Below, piece after piece: positions 19,305 to 28,789 of a DNA stretch of 64,000 bases. The stretch's first letter is position 1. Every line of letters begins with the position of its first letter. Source of the stretch: Nonomuraea basaltis (GTDB taxonomy: Bacteria; Actinomycetota; Actinomycetes; Streptosporangiales; Streptosporangiaceae); NCBI RefSeq assembly GCF_005893125.1, contig NZ_VCJS01000036.1, positions 17,997-81,996 of the forward strand, written 5' to 3'. Under the pieces are notes generated by a model that saw nothing but the letters and a program-made list of their open reading frames with translations, was not told the origin of the DNA and ran no database searches. Both the position numbers and the translations under genes were made by a program.

Positions 19305-20799
19305 CCGACGTCCGTCAGGATATGATCGTTGTGTGCCGTGTGCCAGAGCATGGCGGCGTCGACGCGGCCAGACCACCGCATGAAAGCGCGGGGGCTGGAG
19401 AAAGCCGCCACGAACGGACGCATCAGGGAATAGCGCTGATGCCCGATATGACATCCGTCTCCACTGCCAGCAGTGAGCGAGGTTCGGCTCTGCTTGGACA
19501 CGGCCGTCATTGCTGCGGTCAAACAATTTTCCCGCATAAGAAGCGCTTCGATTGGCACCCCCCTATTCAGGGGGATCCATGTATCCTTATGGATCACCGT
19601 GTGCAGCCTTTCGTTCATCCTTCGCTGAGCGGCCACTATCCGCAGATGAGATGTAGCTGCCAATAGCGGCGCAGAATGGCTCCACTTCGCAGCCATGTGA
19701 ACGCGTTGTCACAACGGATCTTGTGCACGCTCTCGTAAAGGGTTCAGCTTGAATCCGAACGGATGGACGCGTGATCGGATCGCCAACATCGTGGCTCCGG
19801 CCCGCCTCAATGCCATCCCAAGACCAGTCGTTTCTGACCGCGTTCCAGATGGCGAGACCAAGCACCCCCTGAGGGGATCGACCATGTCCACGACGTGCTT
19901 CTTGTGATGGTGGCGAAGGCACTCGGAGTCTCCCGTCGTGCTTAGCCGATGTCCTTGCCGCCTGAGGTCCCTTCATGGCGTGACGCACGCACAGATTTCA
20001 CCGTTGAGCACCACGAGGGGCGGCGGTCCTCGCAATAGGCGGTTTGGAGGTCGGCACTGGCGTGGATAATGCTGACCCACACAAGCCGAGGGCCACATGC
20101 CGGCCACTGTAGAACACATGGCCGTAATGGGCCCCGCACCGCGTCACAAAATGCTGCAGGCGGGCGTCGTGCTGGAGCGAATCACGGCACCACCCCCTCT
20201 GGCGCCATGAAACAAGCTAATTAAAGTGCTCAAGGCCGGCAGGAACTGCATGGTTTCATCGTCTCAGAATTTTCGACTAATATTGGCACGGGTCGGACAT
20301 GGTTCATCGAAAGGCCCACCGCCGGGGCGGTGGAAAGCGGCCACAGTTGCAACCCGGCCTTTCCGGCAAATGTTTAGGCGGAGTGTAGGAGATCGATGGC
20401 CGGATGCTGCTTCCGGTGGTATCCGAAGCGGTGGCGGCATGGCTAGCCCAAAGCGAGCCTCGGAATTGGATCGTATCGGGAAAAGCGGATCGAGCGCGAG
20501 CGGCAGAAGGCATGCGGTCCTTGGATAAGACCAGCAGTGCATTGGGCAACGCATCACCAAATGCCCACTTCCTATCGCAAAGCGAGCGTTTAGAAAGGGT
20601 CATGTCGACGGCCCATCTTACGAGACTGGAAGGATGGTTACGGTATGGCTAGCTCTGAACTATGAGCCATACTACGACGAGTGACTGATCGGACACGAGT
20701 GTGTAAGCGGTGTGTCTCGGACAGTTCCACGGCACCATATCGGTCGTTTCTGAGGAACATCGGCCGGTTGGGACGCAGGAATGGGTGGCCCCCCGGCGG
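19305..20799. other. Long gap without recognised gene
   Basis: About 1.5 kb between the flippase and the first IS1380 relic. Frames on both strands are short and none matches a family I know. The stretch at 19,700-20,150 on the minus strand (segments HHKKHVVDMVDP and DLQTAYCEDRR) has the broken look of another transposase, but I cannot assign it. The composition is mixed and less GC-rich near 19,500-19,650 and 20,220-20,300. Confidence 0.4.
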
Positions 20800-21960
20800 T
20801 GGGATCTGTCGGTCGAGTGGTCGGCGTTGCGCGGCGTAAACGTCGCTGGTGTTGTGATCGGGCGTTCTGTCCGCGGAGCGGCGCTGCTGCACAAAATCGC
20901 CGACCGGGTGCGGCTGACCGAGGCACTGGCCGCACTGTGGCCGGCAAGGCAGTCCTCTGCCTGGCGTGACCGCGCGCACGTGCTGGTCAGCCTGGCCGCA
21001 GCGATCGCGTGCGGTCCGCGGAGCCTGCTGGAGGCCGAGCGGCTGCAAGCGCACCAGATGGTGCTGCTCAGGGCGGCGCCGTCGGACTCCCACCCAACCC
21101 ACCGCACGCAGGCGGGCCTGGACGAGGCGATGCTCATCCGCACCGCCAAGGCCAGGGCGGGAGTACGACGCCATGTCTGGCAACTGCTTCACCTGCGCCC
21201 GAGCGGTTTTCCGCTGGCTCACCGTGGCCGGCAAGCGGCTGCGCGGATGGATCGACATCGACATCGACGCCATCATCGCCGCCTCCTCGGACAAGAGCGG
21301 GGCGGCGGTCACGTTCAAGAAGACCTACGGCCTTCACCCGCTGGCCTGCTGGTGCGCCAACACCCAGGAATCGCTGGCGATGCTGCTGCGCAAGGACCGA
21401 CTCCCTCGCCCCAGGACGGGCGACTCTACTCTGACCGTCACGTGGCCGAACTGCTCAGCCAGAGGCAGGGGTGGCCGGACGGCATGCGACTGCTGGTGCG
21501 CCGGGTCCGTCCCTCGGCCCGGCACCGCAAGAACCTCACCGCGTTCGAGATGCGCACTGGCAAGAAGTACTCCATCGTCGCGACCAACATCGGCCGCATG
21601 TGGGGCATCGCCGGCTCTCACCGCCCGCAATGGCTGGACGCCCTGGCCAGCGCGCACGCGGTGGCCGAAGGCCGCGCCTGCACCGGCAAGGCTTTGGGCC
21701 TGCGTAACCTGCCCAGCCAGGACTGGACCGTCGATCAGCGCCGGATGCTGGCCGTCAACCTCCGACACGACCTGGACTGCCGGCTCCGCCTGCCGATCCT
21801 GCACGACAAAGACGGCCTGGAGCGCGCCGAGCCGGACACCATGCGCTACCGGCTCTCCCACCTGCCCGCCCGGCTGACCGCCCACGCTCGCCGACAGCAC
21901 CCCGGCGCCCACCGCAGCGTCATGCGACGACCCGCCCGACTGCATCGGGGACATCACGGG
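20800..21960 (+). pseudogene. IS1380-family transposase relic, copy 1
   Basis: The plus strand gives VRLTEALAALWPARQ and HVLVSLAAAIACG in one frame. A second frame gives WIDIDIDAIIAASSDKSGAA (the catalytic Asp block) and FKKTYGLHPL, and the first frame resumes with GMRLLVRRVRPSARHRKNL, ALGLRNLPSQDW and RLSHLPARLTAHARRQ. These are the ordered blocks of IS1380 DDE transposases. Two frame changes and a deletion after the ALLLR-type segment make it inactive. It lies opposite in orientation to a related relic at 23.6-24.3 kb. Confidence 0.8.
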
Positions 21961-22140
21961 CAAACCGCGGCGCCACTTGCACAACACAGCCTGCTGAAGA
22001 ATCGAGGTCAGCACGCCGATTCTGCCGCGTGGAATTGGAAAGGAAGGCCTGTTGGGCCTGGCTCCCTCTGCTCCGTTCCCATCCCATCCCCGCCTACTTC
22101 GAAGAGCCACCGTTCCGCAAGGTCGCGTAATCGGTGATCG

Positions 22141-23406
22141 TTATCCGGAGCCGGCTGTCCCGTTAGCCGGTGACGGCTCGTCGTGCGACCTTTTGTCAAC
22201 TGGCTGTGAGCGTTTTATCATCCCGGGTTCGCGAGCCCAACCGATCGCGGAAAGTAGGCTTAGTATCAGGACGATGGGAATACGCTGGCGGAATATCAGA
22301 CCGATGTTGGCAATGGTCGTCGCATAAGCGATCGTGCTTGGCACGACGAACAAGAGGAGGAACAGCAGCATCTTGCGGTCATATTGCCACAGGCGACGGC
22401 CTCCCTTTACCGCACAGTAGAGCAGGTACCACACCAGTAGCGCCTCGATCTTACCCAACTGCAGTGCCGGGCTGCCGTCCATCCAAGGGAACGGAGACAG
22501 CAGCGTGTAGATGACTTTCGTTGGAAGATCGTCCCATGGGGCGCCATCGGGGGTGAAGACCACACCTGAGCCGCCTTGCTCAAGTTCGCTTCGGACATTT
22601 GTGGCTTGACTTTTTTCCAATTGTCGCTGCATGGTCCCAGCGGGCCCCGTGGCCAAAATCTGTTCGTAGAGGAGCATGAAGGACATCATGGCCGCGACAG
22701 AGAGTGCCATCACCCGCACAGAAATCATTCTTTTCCGGCTGACAATGCTGAAGAACAATGGCAGGCCGCACATGATCACCATGTACGGTCGAACATTCCA
22801 TAGAGCCCAAATGAGAGGGGCCATTGCGAGAATCTTGCGAATATCGAAGCGTTTCATATTTGAAGTGGCGAGCCAGAGGCAGGTTATTACGAAAAATGCG
22901 TTGAAACCATCCTTGAACATGTCAGATGTGTGCACGAGGAGCCCTGGAATGAATGCGATGAGGAGGAGTAGCCGAAAAGCCGAACGGTCATCAGCGCCGA
23001 CTAGTTGGGCGAACTTGTACATGACGATGCACAAGCCACAGGCGATGAACGCCACGACTGCGGTGCAGGCCATGGGTGCGAATCCGCCGCACAGATACAT
23101 CACGAATGCAAAAATGTGGCATGGTGTGGCCACCGTATTGATGGAGGGAATCACTTCGCTTGAGACGAGTTGAATGCCGGCGCTCTGCCAGTATGTTACG
23201 ATCTCCATGGCGCTGAGCTCATAGTAAAAATTATCGCCGCCGTAGTCGAGAGAGCCGCTGCGCACAATAAAGACATGAATGAACAGCCGGGCGGCGAACG
23301 CTGCCAGCAGCACCCCGAGAACCGGCCGCGCGGTCTCGCTGGGGAAGCTGCCCCTGACAAGAAAAACCAGCGTCAATGCGAGAGCGGCGACGATAAGGTA
23401 CTCCAT
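22141..23406 (-). CDS. Multi-pass membrane protein, candidate Wzy-like polysaccharide polymerase
   Basis: 421 residues with ten or more hydrophobic helices and short loops. An N-terminal external loop contains YGGDNFYYE, a central segment reads HTSDMFKDGFNAFFV, and a larger hydrophilic loop lies near residues 255-305. This matches the general build of O-antigen polymerases (Wzy), which are poorly conserved in sequence. A GT-C type transferase is the alternative. It fills the otherwise missing polymerase role beside the Wzx-like, WecA-like and Wzz/kinase genes. It is bracketed by two inverted IS1380 relics and is less GC-rich than the core genes. Confidence 0.6.
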   Translation of the reverse strand: MEYLIVAALALTLVFLVRGSFPSETARPVLGVLLAAFAARLFIHVFIVRSGSLDYGGDNFYYELSAMEIVTYWQSAGIQLVSSEVIPSINTVATPCHIFAFVMYLCGGFAPMACTAVVAFIACGLCIVMYKFAQLVGADDRSAFRLLLLIAFIPGLLVHTSDMFKDGFNAFFVITCLWLATSNMKRFDIRKILAMAPLIWALWNVRPYMVIMCGLPLFFSIVSRKRMISVRVMALSVAAMMSFMLLYEQILATGPAGTMQRQLEKSQATNVRSELEQGGSGVVFTPDGAPWDDLPTKVIYTLLSPFPWMDGSPALQLGKIEALLVWYLLYCAVKGGRRLWQYDRKMLLFLLLFVVPSTIAYATTIANIGLIFRQRIPIVLILSLLSAIGWAREPGMIKRSQPVDKRSHDEPSPANGTAGSG

Positions 23407-23599
23407 GCGGTCACTCTAAGTGATCGAAGTGTCAATCGCTGCCGGGAAGGTGTGTGACTCGATTACCTGGGAAAGTGATGACTTCTTGATTACTGCGTCT
23501 TTGGAGCGAAGGTTTCCAGTTAACCGCGATTCGTCAGAGACTTGTTCGGGTTCATGGAGTCCGCGGCTTGCAGGCAATGTCCAGCGCGGTTGGGGTGGT

Positions 23600-24280
23600 C
23601 CTCGCATGTCGCTGCAGGGGCGCCGGGTTCCACGGGCCGGGGGTGAGCTCCTTGGCTGGGCGGGTTGTGCAGGCCCATCGATTTGCGGGCGCGCACCCGC
23701 TCCTCGACCACCGCGTGCGCGCGTGCCAGAGCGTCCAGTCGCTGCGGACGATGAAAGTCAGCGATGCTCCACGTGCGGCCGATGTTGGTCGCGGTGAGCG
23801 AGTACTTCCAGACGGTCTTGAGCGCGAGCCCCGGCGAGGCTCTTGCGATGACATGCCGAGGGGCGGACCCGGCGCGCAGCAGCCGCATGCCCCCCGGCCA
23901 GCCGGTGCGCCGGTTGTGGCCGCCAGGGAAGCCGCCCGGGCCCAGGTGCAGCAACTGCCACACCTGGCGCGATATCTTCGCCCTGATCTTGGTCAGGTGG
24001 GCCGGCATCGGCTCGTCCGGGCCGGCCAGCGCACGGTGGGTGGTGGAGCCCGACGGTGCCGCTCCGAACAACGCCGCCGGGTGAGCTTGCAGCCGCCAGG
24101 TCCCCAGCAAGCTCTGCGCACCGCACACGATCGCTGCGGCCAGGCTGACTAGCACGTGCGCGCGGTCGCGCCAGGTCGCCTGCTGCCCTGCCGGCCACGG
24201 TGCGGCCAGCGCCTCGGTCAGCCCACCCGGTCGGTGATTTTGCGCAGCAGTGCCGCTCCACGTGCCCGTTTCCGGCCGCT
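23600..24280 (-). pseudogene. IS1380-family transposase relic, copy 2 (inverted)
   Basis: On the minus strand, after one missing base in GACCGGGTG-GGCTGACC, it reads LTEALAAPWPAGQQ, HVLVSLAAAIVCG and QVWQLLHLGPGGFP. The middle is then lost, and GWPGGMRLLRAG, SLTATNIGRTWSIADFHRP and SMGLHNPPSQ follow. It matches copy 1 closely at the DNA level over the first ~190 bases (20,880-21,060 versus 24,090-24,270) but in the opposite direction. A large internal deletion removes the catalytic Asp block. Confidence 0.8.
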
Positions 24281-24579
24281 ACCATCCGACCGCTTGATAC
24301 CTGGGGTTAAGAACGCACAGAATGCGTGCCTGATGATGAATTTTAGGAAAAGCTGTGACGAAGGTGTATAGATCTCGCTTTTTCGCAACGCCACCTTTGG
24401 TGGCAGAGTGATGCTTTTCGGGCAAACCGCCCCGGCGCGGTTGTGGCATGGAGCCGTCTTTCAGGCGATGGTAGGGAATAGGGAAAGAATTCCACCGCCA
24501 CTGGGGCGGTGTCGGCGAACAGATCGGGTGGCAGGTTAGCTTCTCGGACATGATGAGGCGAACAGCAAGGGGCCCCGCG

Positions 24580-25761
24580 ATGCAACCCAACGGCCGGATA
24601 AGGGTCATGGAGGTCATCGCACGCCTGAATGTCGGCGGCCCTGCCACACAGGTAATGGGGCTGTGTGCGCGGCTGAACCCTGAGGAGTTTGAACATCGCC
24701 TCTATGCTGGCCAGGTCGATGGAGACGAGGCCGACCACTTTGAGCTACAGCACGCGGCGACCCGAATCCACCGGGTTCCCGGCCTAGGCCGGGCGGTCAA
24801 GGCTGGCGATGACTTCCGGGCTCTCGTCTGGTTGATCGGCGCCATGCGCGAGTTCCGCCCGCACATTGTGCACACCCGAACGGCCAAGGCGGGCGCCTTG
24901 GGCCGGATGGCCGTTCGCTTGGCGGGTGTCGGCTCGGCACGCGTTCACGTCTTTCATGGTCACCTCTTGCATGGCTACTTCTCGCCGGCCAAGCGCCACC
25001 TCTACGTACTTTCGGAACGACTGCTCGCTTCCTTGTCGGACCGACTGGTCACCGTCGGCTCCAAAGTCCGGGATGATCTGCTGGCTGCAAAGATCGGGCG
25101 GCCAGAGCAGTACATCGTGATACCGCCCGGTGTTCACCCGGTAAAGCCACCCGACCGCGAGGCAGCACGCGCTTGTTTGGGCATTCCACCGGACGTGCCC
25201 GTCGTTGCGTACGTGGGTCGGCTCACCAAGGTCAAACGACCGGACCGCTTTCTGTCTGTGGCCGAGTCCGTGCTCCATCGGCTGTCTGAGTGCCAATTCG
25301 TGGTTTGTGGCGGCGGCGATCTCGCCGCTGTTGTGGAAAGGCGTTCTGAACCTCTTCGTCGCTCCTTTCATCTGCTCGGCTGGAGGAAGGACGTGGAGAA
25401 CGTCTACGCCGCCGCTGACGTGATCCTTTTGACTTCAGACAACGAGGGAACGCCCCTCACGCTTATCGAGGCGGGGATGGCCGGCGTCCCGGTCGTCTCC
25501 ACCCGAGTGGGAAGTGTTGCCGAGGTCGTGCAGGACGGGAAGACCGGACTGCTGGGAAGCACGGACGTCGGCGAACTCGCCGCGCATACAGTCCGGCTGC
25601 TTTCAGATCGGGCTCTGGCAATCCGGATGGGGCAGGCAGCCCGGGCTTGGACGACAGGCGCGTTCGGCTTGGAGCGGCTCGTCGCGGATACCGAAGATCT
25701 CTATCGGTCGCTCTGCGCATCGACAGGACATCGCTTCATCGCTGAAGGGAACAAGAGATGA
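24580..25761 (+). CDS. Glycosyltransferase family 4 protein
   Basis: About 393 residues from the ATG at 24580, preceded by AAGGGG at a proper distance; an in-frame ATG ten codons earlier (24550) is the alternative. It is a GT-B fold enzyme. The N-terminal IARLNVGGPATQV is the usual acceptor-side Gly loop. The C-terminal AYVGRLTKVKRPDRF, LLGWRKDVENVYAAADV and NEGTPLTLIEAGMAGVPVV hold the E-x7-E donor-binding signature. It starts an operon whose next gene overlaps its stop codon. Likely a retaining sugar transferase acting on the undecaprenyl-linked glycan. Confidence 0.9.
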   Translation: MQPNGRIRVMEVIARLNVGGPATQVMGLCARLNPEEFEHRLYAGQVDGDEADHFELQHAATRIHRVPGLGRAVKAGDDFRALVWLIGAMREFRPHIVHTRTAKAGALGRMAVRLAGVGSARVHVFHGHLLHGYFSPAKRHLYVLSERLLASLSDRLVTVGSKVRDDLLAAKIGRPEQYIVIPPGVHPVKPPDREAARACLGIPPDVPVVAYVGRLTKVKRPDRFLSVAESVLHRLSECQFVVCGGGDLAAVVERRSEPLRRSFHLLGWRKDVENVYAAADVILLTSDNEGTPLTLIEAGMAGVPVVSTRVGSVAEVVQDGKTGLLGSTDVGELAAHTVRLLSDRALAIRMGQAARAWTTGAFGLERLVADTEDLYRSLCASTGHRFIAEGNKR

Positions 25762-26711
25762 GGGTCCTTGTGACAGGCGGCGCGGGATTCATCGGCGCGC
25801 ATCTCTGTGCGTCGCTCGCGACGCGGCCAGAGGTCGAGAAGATCACCGTTCTGGACGACCTGAGCAGCGGGAATCTGGACAACCTCGATGGTGTAGGCGT
25901 GAATGTGGTGCTGGGCAGCATCCTGGATCGAGACCTGGTGACGAGTCTGGTCGCCGACGCCACCACCGTCGTCCATCTGGCCGCGCGGCCTTCTGTGCCT
26001 CGATCTCTGGCAGACCCTGTGGCCTCGCACACGGTCAATGCCACGGGCACGGTTCACGTCCTGGACGCGTGTCGCATGGGAAAACCCCATGTGATCCTCG
26101 CGTCATCGTCATCGGTATACGGGAACTCGCCGGAACCATACAAGCATGAAGAACTTCCCACTCGGCCGCTGAGTCCATACGGTGCGAGCAAGCTGGCGAC
26201 AGAAGCCTACGCGATCGCGTATGCGCAGAGTTTCGACCTGCCCGTCCTGGCGTTCCGCTTCTTCAATGTATACGGCCCCATGCAGGCTGCTGATCACGCC
26301 TACGCCGCTGTCATACCAGTGTTCGTGTCAGCGGCTTTGCAAGGTCGCCCCCTACCCGTATACGGCGATGGCAGCCAGGCGCGGGACTTCACGTATGTAG
26401 GGTCCGTAGTGAACGTCCTGGTCGAGGCGATGATACGGCGGGTTACATCTTTGAAAGCTGTGAACCTTGCTTTCGGGACGCGCGTGACCTTGCACCATCT
26501 GATGGGCGTCCTAGGGCAGGTCCTCGGCCAGCCGATCGAGCCCAGCTACATGCCTCCCCGGATCGGCGACATCTATGAGTCGCAGGCATCTCCTCACCTG
26601 TTGCGAGAGCTGTTTCCTGACGTACACCCAGTATCGCTTGAGGAAGGGCTTCGCATGACTGCGGCCTGGTTCGAAAAGACAACGGTCTCGGGCTCGAGCG
26701 AGCCCGTCTGA
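25758..26711 (+). CDS. NAD-dependent sugar-nucleotide epimerase/dehydratase (SDR)
   Basis: 317-residue extended SDR. The N-terminal VTGGAGFIGAHL is the NAD-binding TGxxGxxG motif, ASSSSVYG supplies the catalytic Ser, and SPYGASKLATEAY gives the YxxxK pair. RFFNVYGP and VYGDGSQARDF are the usual substrate-binding strings of the UDP-glucose 4-epimerase group. Its ATGA overlap with the upstream glycosyltransferase indicates translational coupling. It probably supplies an epimerised or dehydrated UDP/dTDP-sugar for the glycan; the exact nucleotide sugar is not determined. Confidence 0.88.
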   Translation: MRVLVTGGAGFIGAHLCASLATRPEVEKITVLDDLSSGNLDNLDGVGVNVVLGSILDRDLVTSLVADATTVVHLAARPSVPRSLADPVASHTVNATGTVHVLDACRMGKPHVILASSSSVYGNSPEPYKHEELPTRPLSPYGASKLATEAYAIAYAQSFDLPVLAFRFFNVYGPMQAADHAYAAVIPVFVSAALQGRPLPVYGDGSQARDFTYVGSVVNVLVEAMIRRVTSLKAVNLAFGTRVTLHHLMGVLGQVLGQPIEPSYMPPRIGDIYESQASPHLLRELFPDVHPVSLEEGLRMTAAWFEKTTVSGSSEPV

Positions 26712-26765
26712 CTTGGCGCTTCCTCCCGCAATGAACGTCTCAACTTATGTGACTAGGGGAAGCCT

Positions 26766-27755
26766 GTGAATAATGCAGCAACGAGCACGTACCTGATCAC
26801 GGGTGGCAGCGGATTCGTCGGGTCGCATCTTGCCGATGCGCTACTCGCCCGCGGTGATTCAGTCGTGGTCCTGGACAATCTATCGACCGGGCGGCGGGAC
26901 AATCTCAGGCCGCATGCTCGGCTTCGGTTCGTGCACGGGTCGGTCCTGGACGAGCTCATGGTCGACGAACTCGTCCGCCAGAGCGACGTCGTCGTCCATC
27001 TTGCGGCGGCGGTCGGCGTCAAACTGATCGTCGAGCAGCCGCTGCGGTGCCTGACGACCAACATCCGGGGGTCGGAGATCGTCATCGAGGCCGCGCATCG
27101 CTATCGCAAAAAGGTCCTGATCACGAGCACCAGCGAGATCTACGGCAAGAACTCCTCCGGACCGCTGCGGGAGGACGCGGACCGCATTCTCGGCAGCCCG
27201 TCTGTCGTGCGGTGGGCCTACAGCACGGCGAAGGCCGTCGACGAGATCCTGGCCAATGCGTATCACCGGGAGCGCGGCCTTCCGACGATCGTAGTGAGAT
27301 TGTTCAACACTGTGGGGCCACGGCAGAGTCCGGCCTACGGCATGGTCCTCCCGCGCCTCGTACGGCAGGCGATCAGCGGTGTTCCCCTCACGGTCTTCGG
27401 TGACGGAAGCCAGACCCGCTGTTTCGCGCATGTGGCGGACGTCGTCGACGCGTTGCTCAGGCTCCTGGACCTTGACGCGGCGGTCGGGCAGACCTTCAAC
27501 ATCGGCTCTGCGGACGAGGTGAGCATCCTGGAGCTGGCAAAGCTGATCATCCAGCACACCGGATCCACATCCGGGATCCAACTCATTCCGTATCACGAGG
27601 CCTATATACAGGGCTTCGAGGACATGACACGCAGGGTGCCCGACACCGCCAAGCTGCGCGAGCTCACCGGTTGGGCACCACGACACGCCCTGGAGGAGAT
27701 CCTCACCGAGGTCGTCGGGGAAGCTCGAGCAGATCTCCTGGCGTCCGTCCCGTGA
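26766..27755 (+). CDS. NAD-dependent sugar-nucleotide epimerase/dehydratase (SDR)
   Basis: 329 residues, a second extended SDR but not a copy of the first. NAD motif ITGGSGFVGSHL, catalytic STSEIYGKN, YSTAKAVDE as the YxxxK, and RLFNTVGPRQ. The SEIYG and FNTVGPRQ wording resembles UDP-glucuronate decarboxylase and GDP-mannose 4,6-dehydratase-like enzymes more than GalE. Start GTG at 26766 after AGGGGA. Its stop overlaps the GTG of the phosphoglycosyl transferase gene (GTGA), so the two are translated together, and the sugar it makes may feed the first lipid-linked step. Confidence 0.87.
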   Translation: MNNAATSTYLITGGSGFVGSHLADALLARGDSVVVLDNLSTGRRDNLRPHARLRFVHGSVLDELMVDELVRQSDVVVHLAAAVGVKLIVEQPLRCLTTNIRGSEIVIEAAHRYRKKVLITSTSEIYGKNSSGPLREDADRILGSPSVVRWAYSTAKAVDEILANAYHRERGLPTIVVRLFNTVGPRQSPAYGMVLPRLVRQAISGVPLTVFGDGSQTRCFAHVADVVDALLRLLDLDAAVGQTFNIGSADEVSILELAKLIIQHTGSTSGIQLIPYHEAYIQGFEDMTRRVPDTAKLRELTGWAPRHALEEILTEVVGEARADLLASVP

Positions 27756-28789
27756 ACGCCACGATCGCCTTCGCCGCGGGCGCGGGCGCGTTTGTGATCA
27801 GCTACACGGTCATCGTGCCGCTGAAGCGCTGGGCGCTGCGCTGGGGCCTGACCGATCGCCCCAGTGCGAAGAAGGCGCACGCTCGTCCGACTCCTTACCT
27901 TGGTGGCATCGCTATCAAGCTCGGCATGCTTGTCCCCGCGGTCGCGGTGCTCGGCTTCGCCGATCAGCGGATCACCGCCATACTGCTGGCCGCCATGGCC
28001 ATAGGTCTGGTCGGCCTGATCGACGATGTCAGGCCGCTGCAGCCGTTCACCAAACTGACCGTGGAGACCGTGGCGGCTAGCGGAGTCGTCTCCTCTGGCG
28101 TCCAAATCACTCTGATCGGCGGATGGCTGGACGGTTCTCTCACGATGCTGTGGATCGTCGTGATGGCCAACTCCTTCAATCTGCTGGACAACATGGACGG
28201 CGCCCTTGGAGCCGTCGCCATGGTCACTGCCGCATTCCTCGCAGGGACGGCCTTCGTGTCCGGCGAGCCGTCGCTGGGGCTCATCCTGATCGTGCTCGCC
28301 TGCACCAGCCTGGGCTTCCTGCCGCACAATTGGGCGCCCGCGAAGATATTCATGGGTGACTCCGGTTCCTTGTTCATCGGATTCGTGCTCGCCTGCTCTG
28401 CGGTTCTCCTGGTGTCGGGGCAAAGCCCGGAGGCGACGATCGTCGGGCTGCTCCTGCCGACGTTCGTGGCGACCGTCGACACGGGCGTCGTGTTCCTCTC
28501 GCGGGTGCGGGCGGGTCGCTCGCCCCTGGTGGGCGGCACCGACCACGTGTCACATCGGCTCCGCGGGATGGGTCTGCGGACGCGGGCCGTCGCCGTGGTG
28601 CTCGGCCTGACGGCGGCGGCGACTGGCGGCTGCTACCTGGCGATGGCTCTGCAGTGGATATCACCGCTGGCCACGGCGGTGGTCGGGAGTGGAGCCGCTC
28701 TTCTCTTCATCAGCTTGCTCCAGGGGTGTGGGCGTCTACGCGCCGATCGAACACCCAAGCTTCCCGAAACCCGTGAAAGGCGGCCTTGA
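27752..28789 (+). CDS. WecA/MraY-family undecaprenyl-phosphate sugar-1-phosphate transferase
   Basis: 345 residues, about ten to eleven membrane helices. Hallmarks of the polyprenyl-phosphate N-acetylhexosamine-1-phosphate transferase family are GLIDDVRPLQPFTKL, NSFNLLDNMDGALG (the Mg-binding Asp pair) and KIFMGDSGSLFIGF. A late DHVSHRL histidine segment completes the set. It should start the repeat unit by loading sugar-1-phosphate onto undecaprenyl phosphate at the inner leaflet. The start at GTG 27752 overlaps the previous stop; the frame is open further upstream, but that part lies inside the SDR gene. Confidence 0.9.
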   Translation: MNATIAFAAGAGAFVISYTVIVPLKRWALRWGLTDRPSAKKAHARPTPYLGGIAIKLGMLVPAVAVLGFADQRITAILLAAMAIGLVGLIDDVRPLQPFTKLTVETVAASGVVSSGVQITLIGGWLDGSLTMLWIVVMANSFNLLDNMDGALGAVAMVTAAFLAGTAFVSGEPSLGLILIVLACTSLGFLPHNWAPAKIFMGDSGSLFIGFVLACSAVLLVSGQSPEATIVGLLLPTFVATVDTGVVFLSRVRAGRSPLVGGTDHVSHRLRGMGLRTRAVAVVLGLTAAATGGCYLAMALQWISPLATAVVGSGAALLFISLLQGCGRLRADRTPKLPETRERRP

